From an uncultured Gammaproteobacteria bacterium (lineage in GTDB: Bacteria > Pseudomonadota > Gammaproteobacteria > UBA4575), in the NCBI GenBank assembly GCA_951812785.1, contig OX638335.1, positions 1,631,653-1,695,652 on the forward strand: a stretch of DNA of 64,000 nucleotides, in the 5' to 3' direction. A program made the translations under genes and the position numbers. A model generated the notes under the pieces. The model searched no databases. It saw nothing but the letters and a program-made list of their open reading frames with translations, and was not told the DNA's origin. Below, one piece after another: positions 32,430 to 43,861 of this stretch. Every line of letters begins with the position of its first letter. Positions within the stretch are counted from its first letter, which is position 1.

Positions 32430-35400
32430 TTAGTGTACTAACCGAGCATGAAGATCTTGCAAAGGATAAACATCATTTGATGAACCTTGCTTTATCGCTT
32501 CAATTAATGCCCATGCCCCTGTAATTGTCGTCGTATAACAGACTTTGTTCTGTAATGCTTTACGTCGAATTGCGTAAGAATCAGAAATAGCCTGCTTACC
32601 CTCTGTCGTATTCACAATTAAATCAATTTTATGATCAATAATCATGTCGACAATATGTGGTCGACCCTGTCTCACTTTGTTCACATGTTGGCATGCGATA
32701 TTTTGTGAATCAAGAAAGTTAGCCGTACCATCAGTCGCGACAATCCCAAAGCCAAGTTGAGTTAACTCTTTCGCCACTTTGGCTGTTTGTTCTTTATCCG
32801 CATCACGTACGCTGACAAATACTTTCCCGGACAATGGCAAGTCTACGCCTGCCGCAAGCTGTGATTTAGCAAAAGCTTCTCCAAATGTTTTACCGACACC
32901 CATCACTTCGCCAGTCGATTTCATCTCAGGACCAAGAATTGGATCAACCCCCACAAATTTCATGAATGGGAATACAGCTTCTTTCACTGAGTAGTGTTCA
33001 GGAATAATTTCTGCATTGATATTCTGTTCTGCTAACGACATACCCGCCATACAACGAGCAGCAATTTTCGCTAAAGGCAAACCAATGGATTTAGAAACAA
33101 AAGGCACAGTGCGTGAAGCACGTGGATTCACTTCTAGCAAATAAACATCTTGGCCTTTCACTGCATATTGAATATTCATCAAGCCAACAACATTCAAACC
33201 AAATGCTAATTTACGTGTGATTTCTTTTAGCGCGACTTGCAATTCCGTTGATAAAGTATGCGGCGGCAAAGAACATGCTGAATCACCTGAGTGTATTCCT
33301 GCTTGCTCAATGTGTTCCATTACACCCGCAACGAATACATCTTTGCCATCACAAATTGCATCGACATCGATCTCAATCGCATCTGACAAGAAACGGTCTA
33401 ACAATACCGGCGAATCATTGGAAACAGACACGGCTGTTGTCATATAATGCATTAAGTCATCATCATTATGGACAATCTCCATGGCGCGACCACCCAGTAC
33501 ATACGAAGGTCTCACCACGAGCGGATAACCAATTTCATTAGCTAACGGCACGGCCTCTTCTGCGCTGCGAGCAGTTGCGTTTGGTGGTTGCAATAGCTCT
33601 AATTTGGTGACTAATTCCTGGAAGCGTTCTCTATCTTCTGCCAAGTCAATTGAATCTGGCGTCGTACCAATGATGGGTACACCGGCTGCTTCTAGATCGC
33701 GCGCTAACTTCAGCGGTGTTTGCCCACCAAATTGAACAATCACACCGACTGGCTTTTCAATTTTACAAATCTCCAACACATCTTCCAACGTGAGCGGATC
33801 AAAATACAATCGGTCAGAAGTATCATAGTCAGTAGATACAGTTTCAGGATTACAGTTCACCATAATGGTTTCATAACTATCTTCGCGCATCGCCAGCGCG
33901 GCATGAACACAACAGTAATCAAATTCAATCCCTTGACCAATTCGGTTAGGACCACCACCCAATACCATAATTTTTTTCTTGTCGGTAACCTGTGCTTCAC
34001 ACTCAATTTCATAAGTAGAATACATATAGGCCGTGCTCGTCGAAAACTCTGCAGCACAGGTATCAACACGTTTATACACAGGCTGAATAGAATGTTTCCA
34101 ACGATACTCTCGCACGCTAGCCTCTGTCTCACCATCAATTAATTGCGCGATACGACGATCAGAAAAACCTTTTTGCTTAATTTCAAATAACTCTTCTGCG
34201 GTGATTTGATTTAGTGTTTTTGATTGAATTTGTTGCTCCCAATCAATTAACTGCTTCATTTGCGCTAAAAACCAATGATCGACTGCTGTCATTACATAAA
34301 GTTTTTCAATGCTATAGCCATGACGCATGGCATCAGCAATAAACCAAACACGACTTGGGCCTGTTTCTAACAATCGCTCGTCTAACTCATGCTCCCAATC
34401 CGCATTAGATTTGTCGAGAACAGGATTCAATCCATCCATGCCTGTTTCCAACCCACGCAATGCTTTCTGGAACGACTCTTGGAAAGTGCGGCCAATAGCC
34501 ATGACTTCTCCGACAGATTTCATTTGAGTGCCTAAAATCGCAGGGGCTTGCGGGAACTTTTCAAAGGCAAACCGTGGAATTTTCGTCACAACATAATCAA
34601 TCGTCGGCTCAAATGATGCTGGTGTAGCACCGCCGGTAATTTCATTATCTAGCTCGTCAAGCGTGTAGCCCACTGCAAGTTTTGCAGCTACCTTAGCAAT
34701 GGGAAAACCCGTTGCTTTTGAAGCTAATGCGGATGAACGTGAAACACGCGGATTCATTTCAATCACAATTAAACGTCCGTCTTGAGGATTCACCGAGAAC
34801 TGAACATTAGAACCCCCTGTATCAACACCAATTTTACGCAACACAGCTACCGAGGCATTACGCATGATCTGGTATTCTTTATCTGTTAACGTTTGCGCGG
34901 GCGCAACAGTGATTGAGTCACCAGTATGCACACCCATAGGATCGAAATTTTCGATTGAGCAAATGATAATGCAATTATCTGCATGATCACGCACCACTTC
35001 CATTTCATATTCTTTCCAGCCCAACAAAGATTCTTCCAACAATACTTCTGTGGTGGGTGAAAGATCTAAACCTCGTGCAACAATGGCTTCAAACTCTTCC
35101 ATGTTGTAGGCAATACCACCACCACTTCCACCCAACGTGAAAGAAGGACGAATAATAGTTGGAAAACCCACTTGAGGTTGAATTTGCAATGCTTCTTTGA
35201 TGCTATGGGCAACAGCAGATTTTGCTGACTCTAAGCCAATCTCATCCATTGCCACTTTAAACTTCTGGCGATCTTCTGCCATATTAATGGCTTCTTTAGA
35301 CGCCCCGATCATTTCCACATTGAATTTTTCTAACACACCTTCACGATCAAGATCTAATGCACAATTCAATGCAGTTTGTCCCCCCATCGTGGGAAGCAAT

Positions 35401-35654
35401 GCATCGGGTTTTTCTTTTTCGATAATTTTTGCTACGGTCTGCCATGTGATTGGCTCAATGTAAATCACATCTGCCGTGTCCGGATCGGTCATTATGGTGG
35501 CCGGATTAGAATTCACTAGAATGACTTTATAACCTTCTTCACGCAACGCTTTACATGCCTGCACACCTGAATAGTCAAACTCACATGCTTGCCCAATAAT
35601 AATGGGGCCTGCACCAATCAGTAGAATCGATTTTATATCTGTACGTTTTGCCAT
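32430..35654 (-). CDS. carB: Carbamoyl-phosphate synthase, large subunit
   Basis: Makes carbamoyl phosphate from ammonia, bicarbonate and two ATP for arginine and pyrimidines. It is 1074 residues with two homologous ATP-grasp halves; each half begins with a Gly-rich segment ([20 protein letters not shown] and [19 protein letters not shown]). The C-terminal allosteric domain (from about 935) ends the protein. It lies 5 nt after carA. Confidence 0.98.
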   Translation of the reverse strand: MAKRTDIKSILLIGAGPIIIGQACEFDYSGVQACKALREEGYKVILVNSNPATIMTDPDTADVIYIEPITWQTVAKIIEKEKPDALLPTMGGQTALNCALDLDREGVLEKFNVEMIGASKEAINMAEDRQKFKVAMDEIGLESAKSAVAHSIKEALQIQPQVGFPTIIRPSFTLGGSGGGIAYNMEEFEAIVARGLDLSPTTEVLLEESLLGWKEYEMEVVRDHADNCIIICSIENFDPMGVHTGDSITVAPAQTLTDKEYQIMRNASVAVLRKIGVDTGGSNVQFSVNPQDGRLIVIEMNPRVSRSSALASKATGFPIAKVAAKLAVGYTLDELDNEITGGATPASFEPTIDYVVTKIPRFAFEKFPQAPAILGTQMKSVGEVMAIGRTFQESFQKALRGLETGMDGLNPVLDKSNADWEHELDERLLETGPSRVWFIADAMRHGYSIEKLYVMTAVDHWFLAQMKQLIDWEQQIQSKTLNQITAEELFEIKQKGFSDRRIAQLIDGETEASVREYRWKHSIQPVYKRVDTCAAEFSTSTAYMYSTYEIECEAQVTDKKKIMVLGGGPNRIGQGIEFDYCCVHAALAMREDSYETIMVNCNPETVSTDYDTSDRLYFDPLTLEDVLEICKIEKPVGVIVQFGGQTPLKLARDLEAAGVPIIGTTPDSIDLAEDRERFQELVTKLELLQPPNATARSAEEAVPLANEIGYPLVVRPSYVLGGRAMEIVHNDDDLMHYMTTAVSVSNDSPVLLDRFLSDAIEIDVDAICDGKDVFVAGVMEHIEQAGIHSGDSACSLPPHTLSTELQVALKEITRKLAFGLNVVGLMNIQYAVKGQDVYLLEVNPRASRTVPFVSKSIGLPLAKIAARCMAGMSLAEQNINAEIIPEHYSVKEAVFPFMKFVGVDPILGPEMKSTGEVMGVGKTFGEAFAKSQLAAGVDLPLSGKVFVSVRDADKEQTAKVAKELTQLGFGIVATDGTANFLDSQNIACQHVNKVRQGRPHIVDMIIDHKIDLIVNTTEGKQAISDSYAIRRKALQNKVCYTTTITGAWALIEAIKQGSSNDVYPLQDLHARLVH

Positions 35655-35659
35655 AACTA

Positions 35660-36790
35660 TTATGCTTCGCGTCTTGAGCGCATCGCTTCTATAAATGGTT
35701 GAAATAATCCGCGCACGTCATGCGGACCAGGACTTGCTTCTGGATGACCTTGGAAACTATACGCGGGAACATCACGATGGCGCACACCTTGAAGACTGCC
35801 ATCAAACAAAGAACGATGTGTTGGAATCAATGTATCAGGCCATGAAGCTTCATCAACGGCGAAGCCATGGTTCTGGCTACTGATCATTACTTTGCCTGTG
35901 TCTAAATCTTTTACCGGATGATTCGCACCGTGATGACCGAACTTCATTTTTACTGTACTTGCACCGCAAGCCAAACCAAATAACTGGTGTCCCAAACAAA
36001 TACCAAAGCTAGGAATGCTGGCACCAATCATTTGCTTAATCATGCTAATCGCATAATCACATGGCTCTGGGTCACCAGGCCCATTGGAAAGGAAAACGCC
36101 ATCTGGATTTAAAGCAGACACCTCTGCAAATGAAGTTTGCGCAGGCAGCACTTCAACTTCACATCCCATATCTGTCAGAATTCTTAAAATATTATGTTTG
36201 ACACCATAATCAAGTGCGGCCACTTTATATTTGGCATCACTACTTGCCGCATAGCCTTCTTTAAGCGACCAAACACTTTCACGCCAAGCGTAAGATTTTT
36301 CTGTAGTCACTTCTTTTGCTAAGTCCATACCTTTCAATCCAGCAAATGACTTTGCTTGCTTAAGCACTTCACCAATATCAACTTCGCCGGTGGCAATCAC
36401 TCCATTAAGTGAACCTTTTTCTCTGAGACGACGCGTTAAGTGACGAGTATCAATATTCGCAATAGCGACAACATTATGGCTAATCAAATAATCTTGTAGC
36501 GATTGTTCACTGCGCCAGTTTGAAGTGGTAACAAGCAAATCACGAATCACCAAACCAGCAGAATATAATTTTTTCGATTCCCAATCTTCTTGGTTAGTCC
36601 CCACATTTCCTATATGAGGATAGGTCAAAGTAACAATTTGTTTGCAATAAGAGGGGTCTGTGAGAATTTCTTGATAGCCCGTCATTGACGTATTAAAAAC
36701 CACTTCGCCTTCGGTGGCACCTTCTGCACCAATTGAAATACCTTGGAAGATAGTTCCGTCTTCAAGTACTAAATAGGCCGGTGTACTCAA
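35660..36790 (-). CDS. carA: Carbamoyl-phosphate synthase, small (glutaminase) subunit
   Basis: Provides ammonia from glutamine to CarB. The class I glutamine amidotransferase triad is visible: Cys in [11 protein letters not shown], and His and Glu in [12 protein letters not shown] chose the TTG at 36790 (376 residues, [11 protein letters not shown] after the initiator) because a perfect AGGAGG sits 5 nt upstream. An ATG six codons earlier would place that Shine-Dalgarno inside the coding sequence. A terminator-like hairpin lies in the leader. Confidence 0.96.
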   Translation of the reverse strand: MSTPAYLVLEDGTIFQGISIGAEGATEGEVVFNTSMTGYQEILTDPSYCKQIVTLTYPHIGNVGTNQEDWESKKLYSAGLVIRDLLVTTSNWRSEQSLQDYLISHNVVAIANIDTRHLTRRLREKGSLNGVIATGEVDIGEVLKQAKSFAGLKGMDLAKEVTTEKSYAWRESVWSLKEGYAASSDAKYKVAALDYGVKHNILRILTDMGCEVEVLPAQTSFAEVSALNPDGVFLSNGPGDPEPCDYAISMIKQMIGASIPSFGICLGHQLFGLACGASTVKMKFGHHGANHPVKDLDTGKVMISSQNHGFAVDEASWPDTLIPTHRSLFDGSLQGVRHRDVPAYSFQGHPEASPGPHDVRGLFQPFIEAMRSRREA

Positions 36791-36814
36791 ACGCTTCCTC
36801 CTGAACATGCATGT

Positions 36815-36841
36815 AAAAAACGGGACATCAAAGATGCCCCG
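36815..36841 (-). terminator. Terminator/attenuator hairpin between dapB and carA
   Basis: On the minus strand a 9-bp stem (CGGGGCATC with GATGTCCCG, one G-U pair, loop TTT) is followed by six T, ending 24 nt before the carA start. It can end dapB transcripts or act as an attenuator in the carAB leader. A TACAAT-like -10 at 36889-36894 (minus) would start a transcript that passes through it; no good -35 accompanies it. Confidence 0.8.
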
Positions 36842-36951
36842 CTATGAATTTTGTATTTTGTCTTGAGAGGCCGTGACCTCGGCTGCTGATTGTACTGCAA
36901 CTCGCCCAGTGCCGGTAGAGCTATAATTCAAATAAATTACTAATTAGAGAA

Positions 36952-37758
36952 TCAAGATAAGCCGAGTACATCCTGCATATCGTAAACCCCGGCAGATTGG
37001 CCTGCTAACCAAGTCGCTGCTCGTACAGCACCACGCGCAAAAGTTAACCGACTGGTTGCACGATGGGCAATTTCAACGCGTTCACCAATCCCAGCAAAGA
37101 TCACGGTGTGCTCACCAACGATATCGCCTGCACGAATTGTTTGAAATCCGATCGCCCCAGACTTGCGCGCTCCAATATTGCCATGACGCGTATATTCGGC
37201 TTTTTCATCTAGGTCCACACCGATCGATTCGGCAATGACTTCACCCATGCGCAAAGCAGTACCGGAAGGTGCATCGACTTTATTCTTATGATGAGCTTCG
37301 ACAATCTCAATATCGTAATCTTCACCTAGCGTTTTCGCTGCCGTTTGCAAAACACTTAAACACAGATTAACACCAACACTCATATTAGGCGCAAAAACGA
37401 TAGGAATAGTGTTCCCTGCTTTTGTAATTGCTTGCTTCTGCTCTTCACTTAATCCGGTGGTACCAATCACCATAGGAATATTTTTTGCCACGCAGTAATT
37501 TAGAGCATCCATCAAGCCTTCCGGCAAAGTGAAATCAATCCACACATTGACACCACTAGGCAACTGATTGCGATCACTTTGCATTGACACATTCGCAGGC
37601 GCAATACCTGCCACCGTGCCGGCATCTAACCCTTCAAATTCTGAACCCGAGCGCACCAATGCTGCTGCTAACTGAGTTGTGTCATTTTCCACGCAGGCTT
37701 GAACCAGCGCGCGCCCCATGCGGCCACTGGCACCATTGATTGTAATTGCTGTTTTCAT
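36952..37758 (-). CDS. dapB: 4-hydroxy-tetrahydrodipicolinate reductase
   Basis: NAD(P)H-dependent step of the lysine/diaminopimelate pathway. It is 268 residues with N-terminal nucleotide-binding GASGRMGRALV and the catalytic EAHHKNKVDAPSGTA segment. It begins 10 nt after dnaJ, so it probably shares the heat-shock transcript; a terminator-like hairpin follows about 110 nt downstream, before carA. Confidence 0.97.
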   Translation of the reverse strand: MKTAITINGASGRMGRALVQACVENDTTQLAAALVRSGSEFEGLDAGTVAGIAPANVSMQSDRNQLPSGVNVWIDFTLPEGLMDALNYCVAKNIPMVIGTTGLSEEQKQAITKAGNTIPIVFAPNMSVGVNLCLSVLQTAAKTLGEDYDIEIVEAHHKNKVDAPSGTALRMGEVIAESIGVDLDEKAEYTRHGNIGARKSGAIGFQTIRAGDIVGEHTVIFAGIGERVEIAHRATSRLTFARGAVRAATWLAGQSAGVYDMQDVLGLS

Positions 37759-37768
37759 GACTTCATGA

Positions 37769-38893
37769 CTAATCCGACCAAAATTTTAGATCTTCAAAAA
37801 AGCTTTTTACCCCATCTCCCCAGCCTTGGGATTTAGGACTATGTTTTTTACCACTTGCAAGTAAAGAAGTATTTAGCTCTTGTAGCAATTCTTTTTGTTG
37901 CTTAGTCAAACTAACTGGGGTTTCCGTGAGCACATGCACAAACATATCACCCTGCGCACCACCTCTCACTGGCTTAACGCCTTTGTCCCTCATGCGAAAC
38001 TGTTTGCCTGTTTGCGTCTCTGCAGGAATTTTTAAATTGATTTTCCCATCCAGTGTTGGGATTTCAACTTCACCACCCAGTGCTGCAGTAACAAAGCCAA
38101 TAGGAATCTCACAATGCAGATGTGCACCATCTCGCTTAAAAATAGGGTGCTGCTTAACGCTCACTTGTACATACAAATCACCTGCCGGACCACCATTCTC
38201 TCCGGCTTCACCTTCATTAGCTAACCGAATTCTATCACCAGTATCAACCCCACCAGGTACTTTTACTGATAGTGTTCTAGGTTTCTCTACAGTACCCGCC
38301 CCACGACAGTGTCCACATGGATTGGTAATGACTTTCCCTCTACCACGACATTTTGGGCATGGCTGCTGTATAGAGAAAAACCCCTGTTGCATTCTTACCT
38401 GGCCGACGCCACCGCAAGTTTCACAGTTCTCCATAGAGGTGCCTGGTTCAGCACCGCTACCAGAACAGGTTTCGCATGACTGTCTTGAAGAAATATCTAT
38501 TTTAGCATCTGTGCCAAAAACGGCTTCTTCTAGACTAAGTTCCAAATTGTATTGAAGGTCAGCCCCTCGGTAAGCACGGTTTTGTCCTCCGTGACTACCG
38601 CTGCCAAATATGTCGCCGAACACATCCCCAAAATCACCATTACCTTGCGATGAGAATCCACCTTGTTGCTCTATGCCCGCGTGACCGTATTGATCATAAA
38701 TCTGGCGTTTTTGGCTATCCGAAAGCACATCGTATGCTTCTTTTGCTTCCTTGAATTTAACTTCGGCATCTGCGTTATTTTCATTTCTATCAGGGTGATA
38801 CTTCATCGCCAAGCGTCGATACGCTTTTTTAAATTCCGCATCGCTACTATCGCGTGAAACCCCTAATACTTCGTAATAATCCCTTTTGGCCAT
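37769..38893 (-). CDS. dnaJ: Chaperone protein DnaJ
   Basis: Hsp40 co-chaperone that delivers substrates to DnaK and stimulates its ATPase. It is 374 residues: J domain with HPD (KYHPDRNE), a Gly/Phe-rich linker, the zinc-binding region with four motifs ([32 protein letters not shown]), and the C-terminal substrate domains. It follows dnaK after 129 nt that contain a long imperfect hairpin. Confidence 0.98.
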   Translation of the reverse strand: MAKRDYYEVLGVSRDSSDAEFKKAYRRLAMKYHPDRNENNADAEVKFKEAKEAYDVLSDSQKRQIYDQYGHAGIEQQGGFSSQGNGDFGDVFGDIFGSGSHGGQNRAYRGADLQYNLELSLEEAVFGTDAKIDISSRQSCETCSGSGAEPGTSMENCETCGGVGQVRMQQGFFSIQQPCPKCRGRGKVITNPCGHCRGAGTVEKPRTLSVKVPGGVDTGDRIRLANEGEAGENGGPAGDLYVQVSVKQHPIFKRDGAHLHCEIPIGFVTAALGGEVEIPTLDGKINLKIPAETQTGKQFRMRDKGVKPVRGGAQGDMFVHVLTETPVSLTKQQKELLQELNTSLLASGKKHSPKSQGWGDGVKSFFEDLKFWSD

Positions 38894-38947
38894 TTGTAAC
38901 TACACTAATTTATTTAACTAAGATTTATTTTCTTGTAGATAAAGCAA

Positions 38948-38998
38948 AGTCCAAAGTCAGACTCCGCAGTGTGATTGCGAAGCCTGATATTTTGGACT
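38948..38998 (-). other. Imperfect stem-loop between dnaK and dnaJ
   Basis: Outer arms 38948-38955 and 38991-38998 pair perfectly (AGTCCAAA/TTTGGACT); inner segments pair with a few mismatches and bulges to give a hairpin of about 51 nt. No T-run follows, so it is more likely an RNA stability or processing element that sets the dnaK:dnaJ ratio than a strong terminator. That role is inference. Confidence 0.55.
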
Positions 38999-39022
38999 AG
39001 TAATACAGCTTTAGTTAACTGA

Positions 39023-40948
39023 CTAAGATTTATTTTCTTTTACTTCTTCAAACTCGGCATCTACTACGTCATCACCGCTAGGCTTATCAGCATCAGCTGT
39101 TGCCGGCTCACTCTCTGCACCAGCCGCACCTGCATCTGCATACATTTGCTCAGCTAATTTTTGTGACACTTCAGTTAACGCTTGCGTTTTAGATTCAATT
39201 GCATCTTTGTCATCTTTGTCTAACACTTCACGTAAATCAGTGATCGCAGCTTCGATGCGAGACTTTTCATCAGCATCAACCTTATCGCCCATGTCAGTTA
39301 ATGTCTTTTCAGTCGCGTGAATCATTCCGTCAGCGGTATTACGCGCAGTCACAAGCTCTTGGAACTTACGATCTTCTTCTGCATGCGCTTCAGCATCTTG
39401 AACCATCTTATTGACTTCGTCGTCTGATAAACCACTAGACGCTTTAATCACAATCGATTGTTCTTTATTAGTCGCCTTATCTTTAGCAGACACATTCAAA
39501 ATACCGTTAGCATCAATATCAAAGCTGACTTCAATTTGCGGGACACCACGTTGCGCAGGAGGAATATCACTTAAATCGAATCGACCCAGTGATTTATTTC
39601 CAGCCGCTTGCTCACGCTCACCTTGAAGCACATGAACTGTCACTGCCGTTTGATTATCTTCAGCCGTTGAGAACACCTGAGATGCAGTGGTAGGAATAGT
39701 TGTGTTTTTGTCGATCAGCTTAGTCATCACGCCGCCCATGGTCTCAATACCAAGCGATAGTGGCGTCACATCAAGCAGTAGCACGTCTTTAACATCACCA
39801 CCTAATACACCTGCTTGAATCGCTGCACCCATGGCAACCGCCTCATCAGGATTGACATCTTTACGTGGCTCTTTACCAAAGAAGTCTTGTACCGCTTCCT
39901 GAACCTTAGGCATACGAATCTGACCACCGACTAAAATGATGTCATCAATGTCTGACGCACTAAGCCCTGCATCTTTTAATGCCATCTTACATGGAGCAAT
40001 GGTACACTGAACCAAATCGTCAACTAAAGACTCAAGCTTGGCACGCGACACTTTAATATTAAGGTGCTTAGGGCCATTTTGATCCGCAGTAATATAAGGC
40101 AGATTAATTTCTGTTTGCTGTGAAGATGAAAGCTCAATCTTGGCTTTTTCTGCCGCTTCTTTAAGGCGCTGTAATGCCATTGGGTCATTTTGCAAATCAA
40201 AACCCTGCTCTTTTTTAAATTCATCAGCAAGGTAATCAATCAAACGCATATCAAAATCTTCGCCGCCTAAGAAGGTGTCACCATTAGTGGATAGCACTTC
40301 AAATTGGTGTTCGCCATCAATCTCAGCAATTTCAATCACGGATACATCAAACGTACCACCACCAAGATCATAAACCACAATCTTACGGTCACCGCGTTGC
40401 TTATCCATGCCGTAGGCAAGTGCCGCAGCGGTTGGCTCGTTAATAATTCGTTTTACGTCTAGGCCAGCAATTTTTCCTGCATCTTTAGTCGCTTGACGTT
40501 GCGAATCATTGAAATAAGCAGGCACAGTAATCACTGCTTCACTAATTTCTTCACCTAAATATTCTTCTGCTGTCTTCTTCATTTTCATCAAAACGCGCGC
40601 AGAAATTTCTGGTGGCGCCATTTTCTTGCCATGTGACTCTAACCACGCATCACCATTGCCCGCTTTAATAATTTTATAAGGGACCAATTTAATGTCTTTC
40701 TGCACCGCATCTTCTTCAAAACGTCGTCCAATCAGACGCTTCACTGCGTAGAATGTATTTTCTGGGTTAGTGACCGCTTGGCGTTTAGCGGATTGCCCTA
40801 CTAACACTTCGTCTTCTTCACTAAAAGCAATGATAGACGGGGTAGTACGATCACCCTCAGCATTCTCAATCACCTTGGCAACACCACCATCCATGATGGC
40901 AACACATGAGTTGGTAGTACCCAAGTCAATCCCAATAATTTTTCCCAT
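39023..40948 (-). CDS. dnaK: Chaperone protein DnaK (Hsp70)
   Basis: ATP-dependent chaperone. It is 641 residues with the nucleotide-binding domain ([14 protein letters not shown], phosphate-2 [10 protein letters not shown]), linker [19 protein letters not shown], substrate-binding domain, helical lid and the acidic C-terminal tail ([11 protein letters not shown]). One small oddity is GGQIRMP where Thr is usual (GGQTRMP). Follows grpE in the hrcA-grpE-dnaK-dnaJ operon. Confidence 0.99.
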   Translation of the reverse strand: MGKIIGIDLGTTNSCVAIMDGGVAKVIENAEGDRTTPSIIAFSEEDEVLVGQSAKRQAVTNPENTFYAVKRLIGRRFEEDAVQKDIKLVPYKIIKAGNGDAWLESHGKKMAPPEISARVLMKMKKTAEEYLGEEISEAVITVPAYFNDSQRQATKDAGKIAGLDVKRIINEPTAAALAYGMDKQRGDRKIVVYDLGGGTFDVSVIEIAEIDGEHQFEVLSTNGDTFLGGEDFDMRLIDYLADEFKKEQGFDLQNDPMALQRLKEAAEKAKIELSSSQQTEINLPYITADQNGPKHLNIKVSRAKLESLVDDLVQCTIAPCKMALKDAGLSASDIDDIILVGGQIRMPKVQEAVQDFFGKEPRKDVNPDEAVAMGAAIQAGVLGGDVKDVLLLDVTPLSLGIETMGGVMTKLIDKNTTIPTTASQVFSTAEDNQTAVTVHVLQGEREQAAGNKSLGRFDLSDIPPAQRGVPQIEVSFDIDANGILNVSAKDKATNKEQSIVIKASSGLSDDEVNKMVQDAEAHAEEDRKFQELVTARNTADGMIHATEKTLTDMGDKVDADEKSRIEAAITDLREVLDKDDKDAIESKTQALTEVSQKLAEQMYADAGAAGAESEPATADADKPSGDDVVDAEFEEVKENKS

Positions 40949-41090
40949 TTCTGCTACTCCAAAAAAATAAATATATTCAAGTTGTTAATCTATGCACTCA
41001 TATATGAGGTCAAGCTTACTAATTTCAAGGATTTAATTTGATTTTTTCAGCAAAAGGCTTTCAAATACCTAAAGATCCTCAAAAATAGCG

Positions 41091-41678
41091 CTAAGCTGGA
41101 GCTTTTGACACCATCACCATGGCCGGGCGCAGCAAGCGGTCATTCAATAAATACCCTTTTTGCATCACTGCTATGACTGTGTTTGGCTTGTGTTCAGAAG
41201 ACTCTTGCATACTCATGGCTTGATGAAGGTTTGGGTCAAATGCCTCACCCACCGGGTTTACTTCCATAATGCTAAATTTCTCTAGCGCCTGAGTCAGCAT
41301 CTTCAAAGTTAACTCAGTGCCTTCTTTGAGCTTGGCTGCATCGGCATCTTCAACACTCAAACCCAGCTCTAAGCTGTCTTTCACTGCCAGCAATTCCATG
41401 CCAAATTTCTCTAAACCAAATTTATGAGCATTTTCAACATTTTTATCTGAGCGTCGTTTAATATTTTCCATCTCTGCTTGAGCACGCATATACAACTGCC
41501 AATTGTCCTCGGCTTTTTGCTGTGCGTCTGCCAGTGCCTGCTCGATATTTACTTCTTCTAAATTTTCATCTTCTGGCGCTTGCTCACCTGAGTCTTGCTG
41601 CGCGTCTTCTTCCATTGCCGCATCAATCTCTTTTTGATCAGATTGCGACTCATGTTGTGATTCTGAATGATCTGGCAT
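41091..41678 (-). CDS. grpE: Nucleotide exchange factor GrpE
   Basis: Releases ADP from DnaK. It is 195 residues: acidic, Gln/Glu-rich N-terminus, long coiled coil (YMRAQAEMENIKRRSDKNV) and the C-terminal beta domain with NPVGEAFDPNLHQAM and VMQKGYLLNDRLLRPAMV. Lies between hrcA and dnaK. Confidence 0.97.
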   Translation of the reverse strand: MPDHSESQHESQSDQKEIDAAMEEDAQQDSGEQAPEDENLEEVNIEQALADAQQKAEDNWQLYMRAQAEMENIKRRSDKNVENAHKFGLEKFGMELLAVKDSLELGLSVEDADAAKLKEGTELTLKMLTQALEKFSIMEVNPVGEAFDPNLHQAMSMQESSEHKPNTVIAVMQKGYLLNDRLLRPAMVMVSKAPA

Positions 41679-41739
41679 TCCGTACTCCTACACAAAAAAA
41701 TTAATTGCTATATCAATGGATAGATTAGGTGGGGACAAC

Positions 41740-42783
41740 TTACTCTGAGTTCAAGGCTTCACTGAGTAATTTTGCAGTCACATCAACAATCGGGATCACG
41801 CGATCATAAGCCATCCGCGTAGGGCCAACGACAGCCAACACACCCTTAACATCCTGGTTAATACTGTAAGGCGCGGATACTACGCTACAATCATCAAAAA
41901 CGTCATATCCCGATTCGCTGCCTATAAATATTTGTACACCTTCAGCACAGATACAGCGGTCCAGCAGATGCAGAATCTCTTTTTTCTGATTAAACGCATC
42001 AAATAACCCACGTAATTTACTCACATTCGACAGTTCTTCAAATTCCATCAAATTTGTCTGTCCATCGACAATATAGTTTTGCGCAGAAGACGATTCTTCT
42101 TCGTCAAATATTTTACCGCCCAATGTAATCGCGGTGCGCATTAAGTCATCCATATTTTGGCGCACTGAATCTAATTCTTTAAGCAATATCTTACGAACTT
42201 CTTGCAAGTTCCTTCCCGCTAAAACGTCATTCAAGTAATTGGCTGCTTCACGCAACTCACTGGGCGAATAGTCTCTATCTAGATGAATAATGCGGTTATG
42301 AACATCTTTCTGATCAACCACGAGAATCGCGAGTATTCTCCGATCCGAGAGACTTAAAAACTCTATTTGCCTAAATGCCGCTTTATTATGCTGCGGCATA
42401 GTCACCACCCCTGCCATTTGAGTCAACGATGACAATAAGCTGGAAGCCGTTTCTACAACACTTTTATGATCAACGCTGGGATCAATCAGTCTCGATTTCA
42501 ATCCAGTCACTACCGAAGAATTTAATGGTTTAACCTCTATTAGCGTATCAACAAACAGTCGGTACCCTTGAGCAGTAGGTACGCGCCCTGCCGAAGTATG
42601 AGGGGAATGCAAATAACCAAGCACTTCCAGATCTGACATTACATTGCGCACAGTGGCTGGGCTAACATCTAAATCAGAAACGCGTGCAAGAGTACGCGAA
42701 CCCACTGGCTGCCCATCATTAATATAGTTTTGTACGAGAACACGAAATAAGTGCTGCGTACGCGCATCAAGTTGATTATCCAT
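41740..42783 (-). CDS. hrcA: Heat-inducible transcription repressor HrcA
   Basis: Represses heat-shock genes by binding CIRCE. It is 347 residues with an N-terminal winged helix (QPVGSRTLAR, SPATVRNVMSDLE) followed by the family core (SPHTSAGRVPTAQGYR) and the C-terminal ligand-like domain. First gene of hrcA-grpE-dnaK-dnaJ; a CIRCE element lies 61 nt upstream of its start, so the operon is autoregulated. Confidence 0.98.
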   Translation of the reverse strand: MDNQLDARTQHLFRVLVQNYINDGQPVGSRTLARVSDLDVSPATVRNVMSDLEVLGYLHSPHTSAGRVPTAQGYRLFVDTLIEVKPLNSSVVTGLKSRLIDPSVDHKSVVETASSLLSSLTQMAGVVTMPQHNKAAFRQIEFLSLSDRRILAILVVDQKDVHNRIIHLDRDYSPSELREAANYLNDVLAGRNLQEVRKILLKELDSVRQNMDDLMRTAITLGGKIFDEEESSSAQNYIVDGQTNLMEFEELSNVSKLRGLFDAFNQKKEILHLLDRCICAEGVQIFIGSESGYDVFDDCSVVSAPYSINQDVKGVLAVVGPTRMAYDRVIPIVDVTAKLLSEALNSE

Positions 42784-42843
42784 TTAATCGACCAAATCTA
42801 ATTTCTGCATTAATATCGCGCTAGGAATATTCAGTTTAATAAC

Positions 42844-42870
42844 TTGGCACTCTGAATCCTAGAGTGCCAA
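42844..42870 (-). promoter_or_regulatory. CIRCE operator
   Basis: Inverted repeat TTGGCACTC-N9-GAGTGCCAA, with perfect 9-bp arms. It matches the CIRCE consensus TTAGCACTC-N9-GAGTGCTAA apart from one symmetric change per arm. It lies just after the predicted -10 of the hrcA promoter. It may also influence divergent nadK, which starts 109 nt to the right. Confidence 0.95.
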
Positions 42871-42898
42871 TATACACCATCCTAAAATTCTAAGGCAA
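42869..42898 (-). promoter_or_regulatory. Predicted sigma-70-type promoter of hrcA-grpE-dnaK-dnaJ
   Basis: On the minus strand, -35 TTGCCT (42898-42893) and -10 TATATT (42874-42869) are separated by 18 nt. The -10 abuts CIRCE, so HrcA binding would block initiation. Assigned by eye. Confidence 0.6.
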
Positions 42899-42978
42899 AA
42901 TTGGACTCATACCAGTTTAACGGTAAGCTATATATTATTTGCAATTATTTCCACAAAAATCTGGATACTATTTGACCT

Positions 42979-43857
42979 GTGACTAACAAATTCAAATCCG
43001 TCGGCATTATTGCTAAGCAAGATGACAAGTTGGCATTCGAGACTGTACGTAGCTTACATGACTTTTTGCAGTCAAATGACATCCAGATCTGCATCGATGA
43101 AAATGCACAGCACTGCTTAGAGAGCACAACTGCTAGTTGCGTTGATGTAAAAGAAATGTATAAAAACATCGATTTAGCGATTGTCGTTGGAGGTGATGGC
43201 ACCCTACTCTCTGCGGCCCAGTCCATGGTTAACAACGACATTCCAATTATCGGCATTAACCGAGGAAGACTTGGCTTCCTCACTAATATACTGCCGGAAA
43301 ACATGCATCAAGATTTGAAACAAATCTTTAACGGTGAATTTCAAGAAGAAGCGCGTACAGTAATGACGGCGAAACATATGCGTGGGGAAAAACAGTTAGC
43401 TAACTGCCTTGCAATTAATGATGTGGTAGTGCATGCGCGTTATGTAGTTCGCATGATTGAATTGGAAACTCGCATAGATGATGAATACTTAAATACTGTC
43501 AGAGCTGATGGACTGATTGTGGCAACCCCCACAGGCTCCACTGCCTATGCCTTATCAGGTGGTGGCCCTATTGTACATCCAAGTGTAGCCACCATTTTAT
43601 TAGTCCCTATTTGTCCGCATACATTGAGTAATCGGCCGATTGCAGTAGATGAAAATAGTCGTATTGAAATTGTTTATTCAAATCATAATGAATTAAACGG
43701 AATTGCATCAATAGATGGTCAAATGGAAACTGAAGTAATTCCCGGCGATCGAATCATTATGCAGCGATCTTCCAGGCCACTGACACTAATACAGCCAAAC
43801 AGTTATTCATTCTTCAAGGTGCTACGTCAGAAATTAAATTGGAGCCAACAACCTTAG
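42979..43857 (+). CDS. nadK: NAD kinase
   Basis: Phosphorylates NAD to NADP. It is 292 residues; GGDGTLLSAA and NRGRLGFLTN mark the ATP/NAD-binding core and the C-terminal Gly-rich domain includes TPTGSTAYALSGGGPIVHP. The start is a GTG (MTNKFKSVGII). It is divergent from hrcA and lies 4 nt before recN, so nadK-recN-bamE probably form a plus-strand unit. Confidence 0.97.
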   Translation: MTNKFKSVGIIAKQDDKLAFETVRSLHDFLQSNDIQICIDENAQHCLESTTASCVDVKEMYKNIDLAIVVGGDGTLLSAAQSMVNNDIPIIGINRGRLGFLTNILPENMHQDLKQIFNGEFQEEARTVMTAKHMRGEKQLANCLAINDVVVHARYVVRMIELETRIDDEYLNTVRADGLIVATPTGSTAYALSGGGPIVHPSVATILLVPICPHTLSNRPIAVDENSRIEIVYSNHNELNGIASIDGQMETEVIPGDRIIMQRSSRPLTLIQPNSYSFFKVLRQKLNWSQQP

Positions 43858-43861
43858 CATT

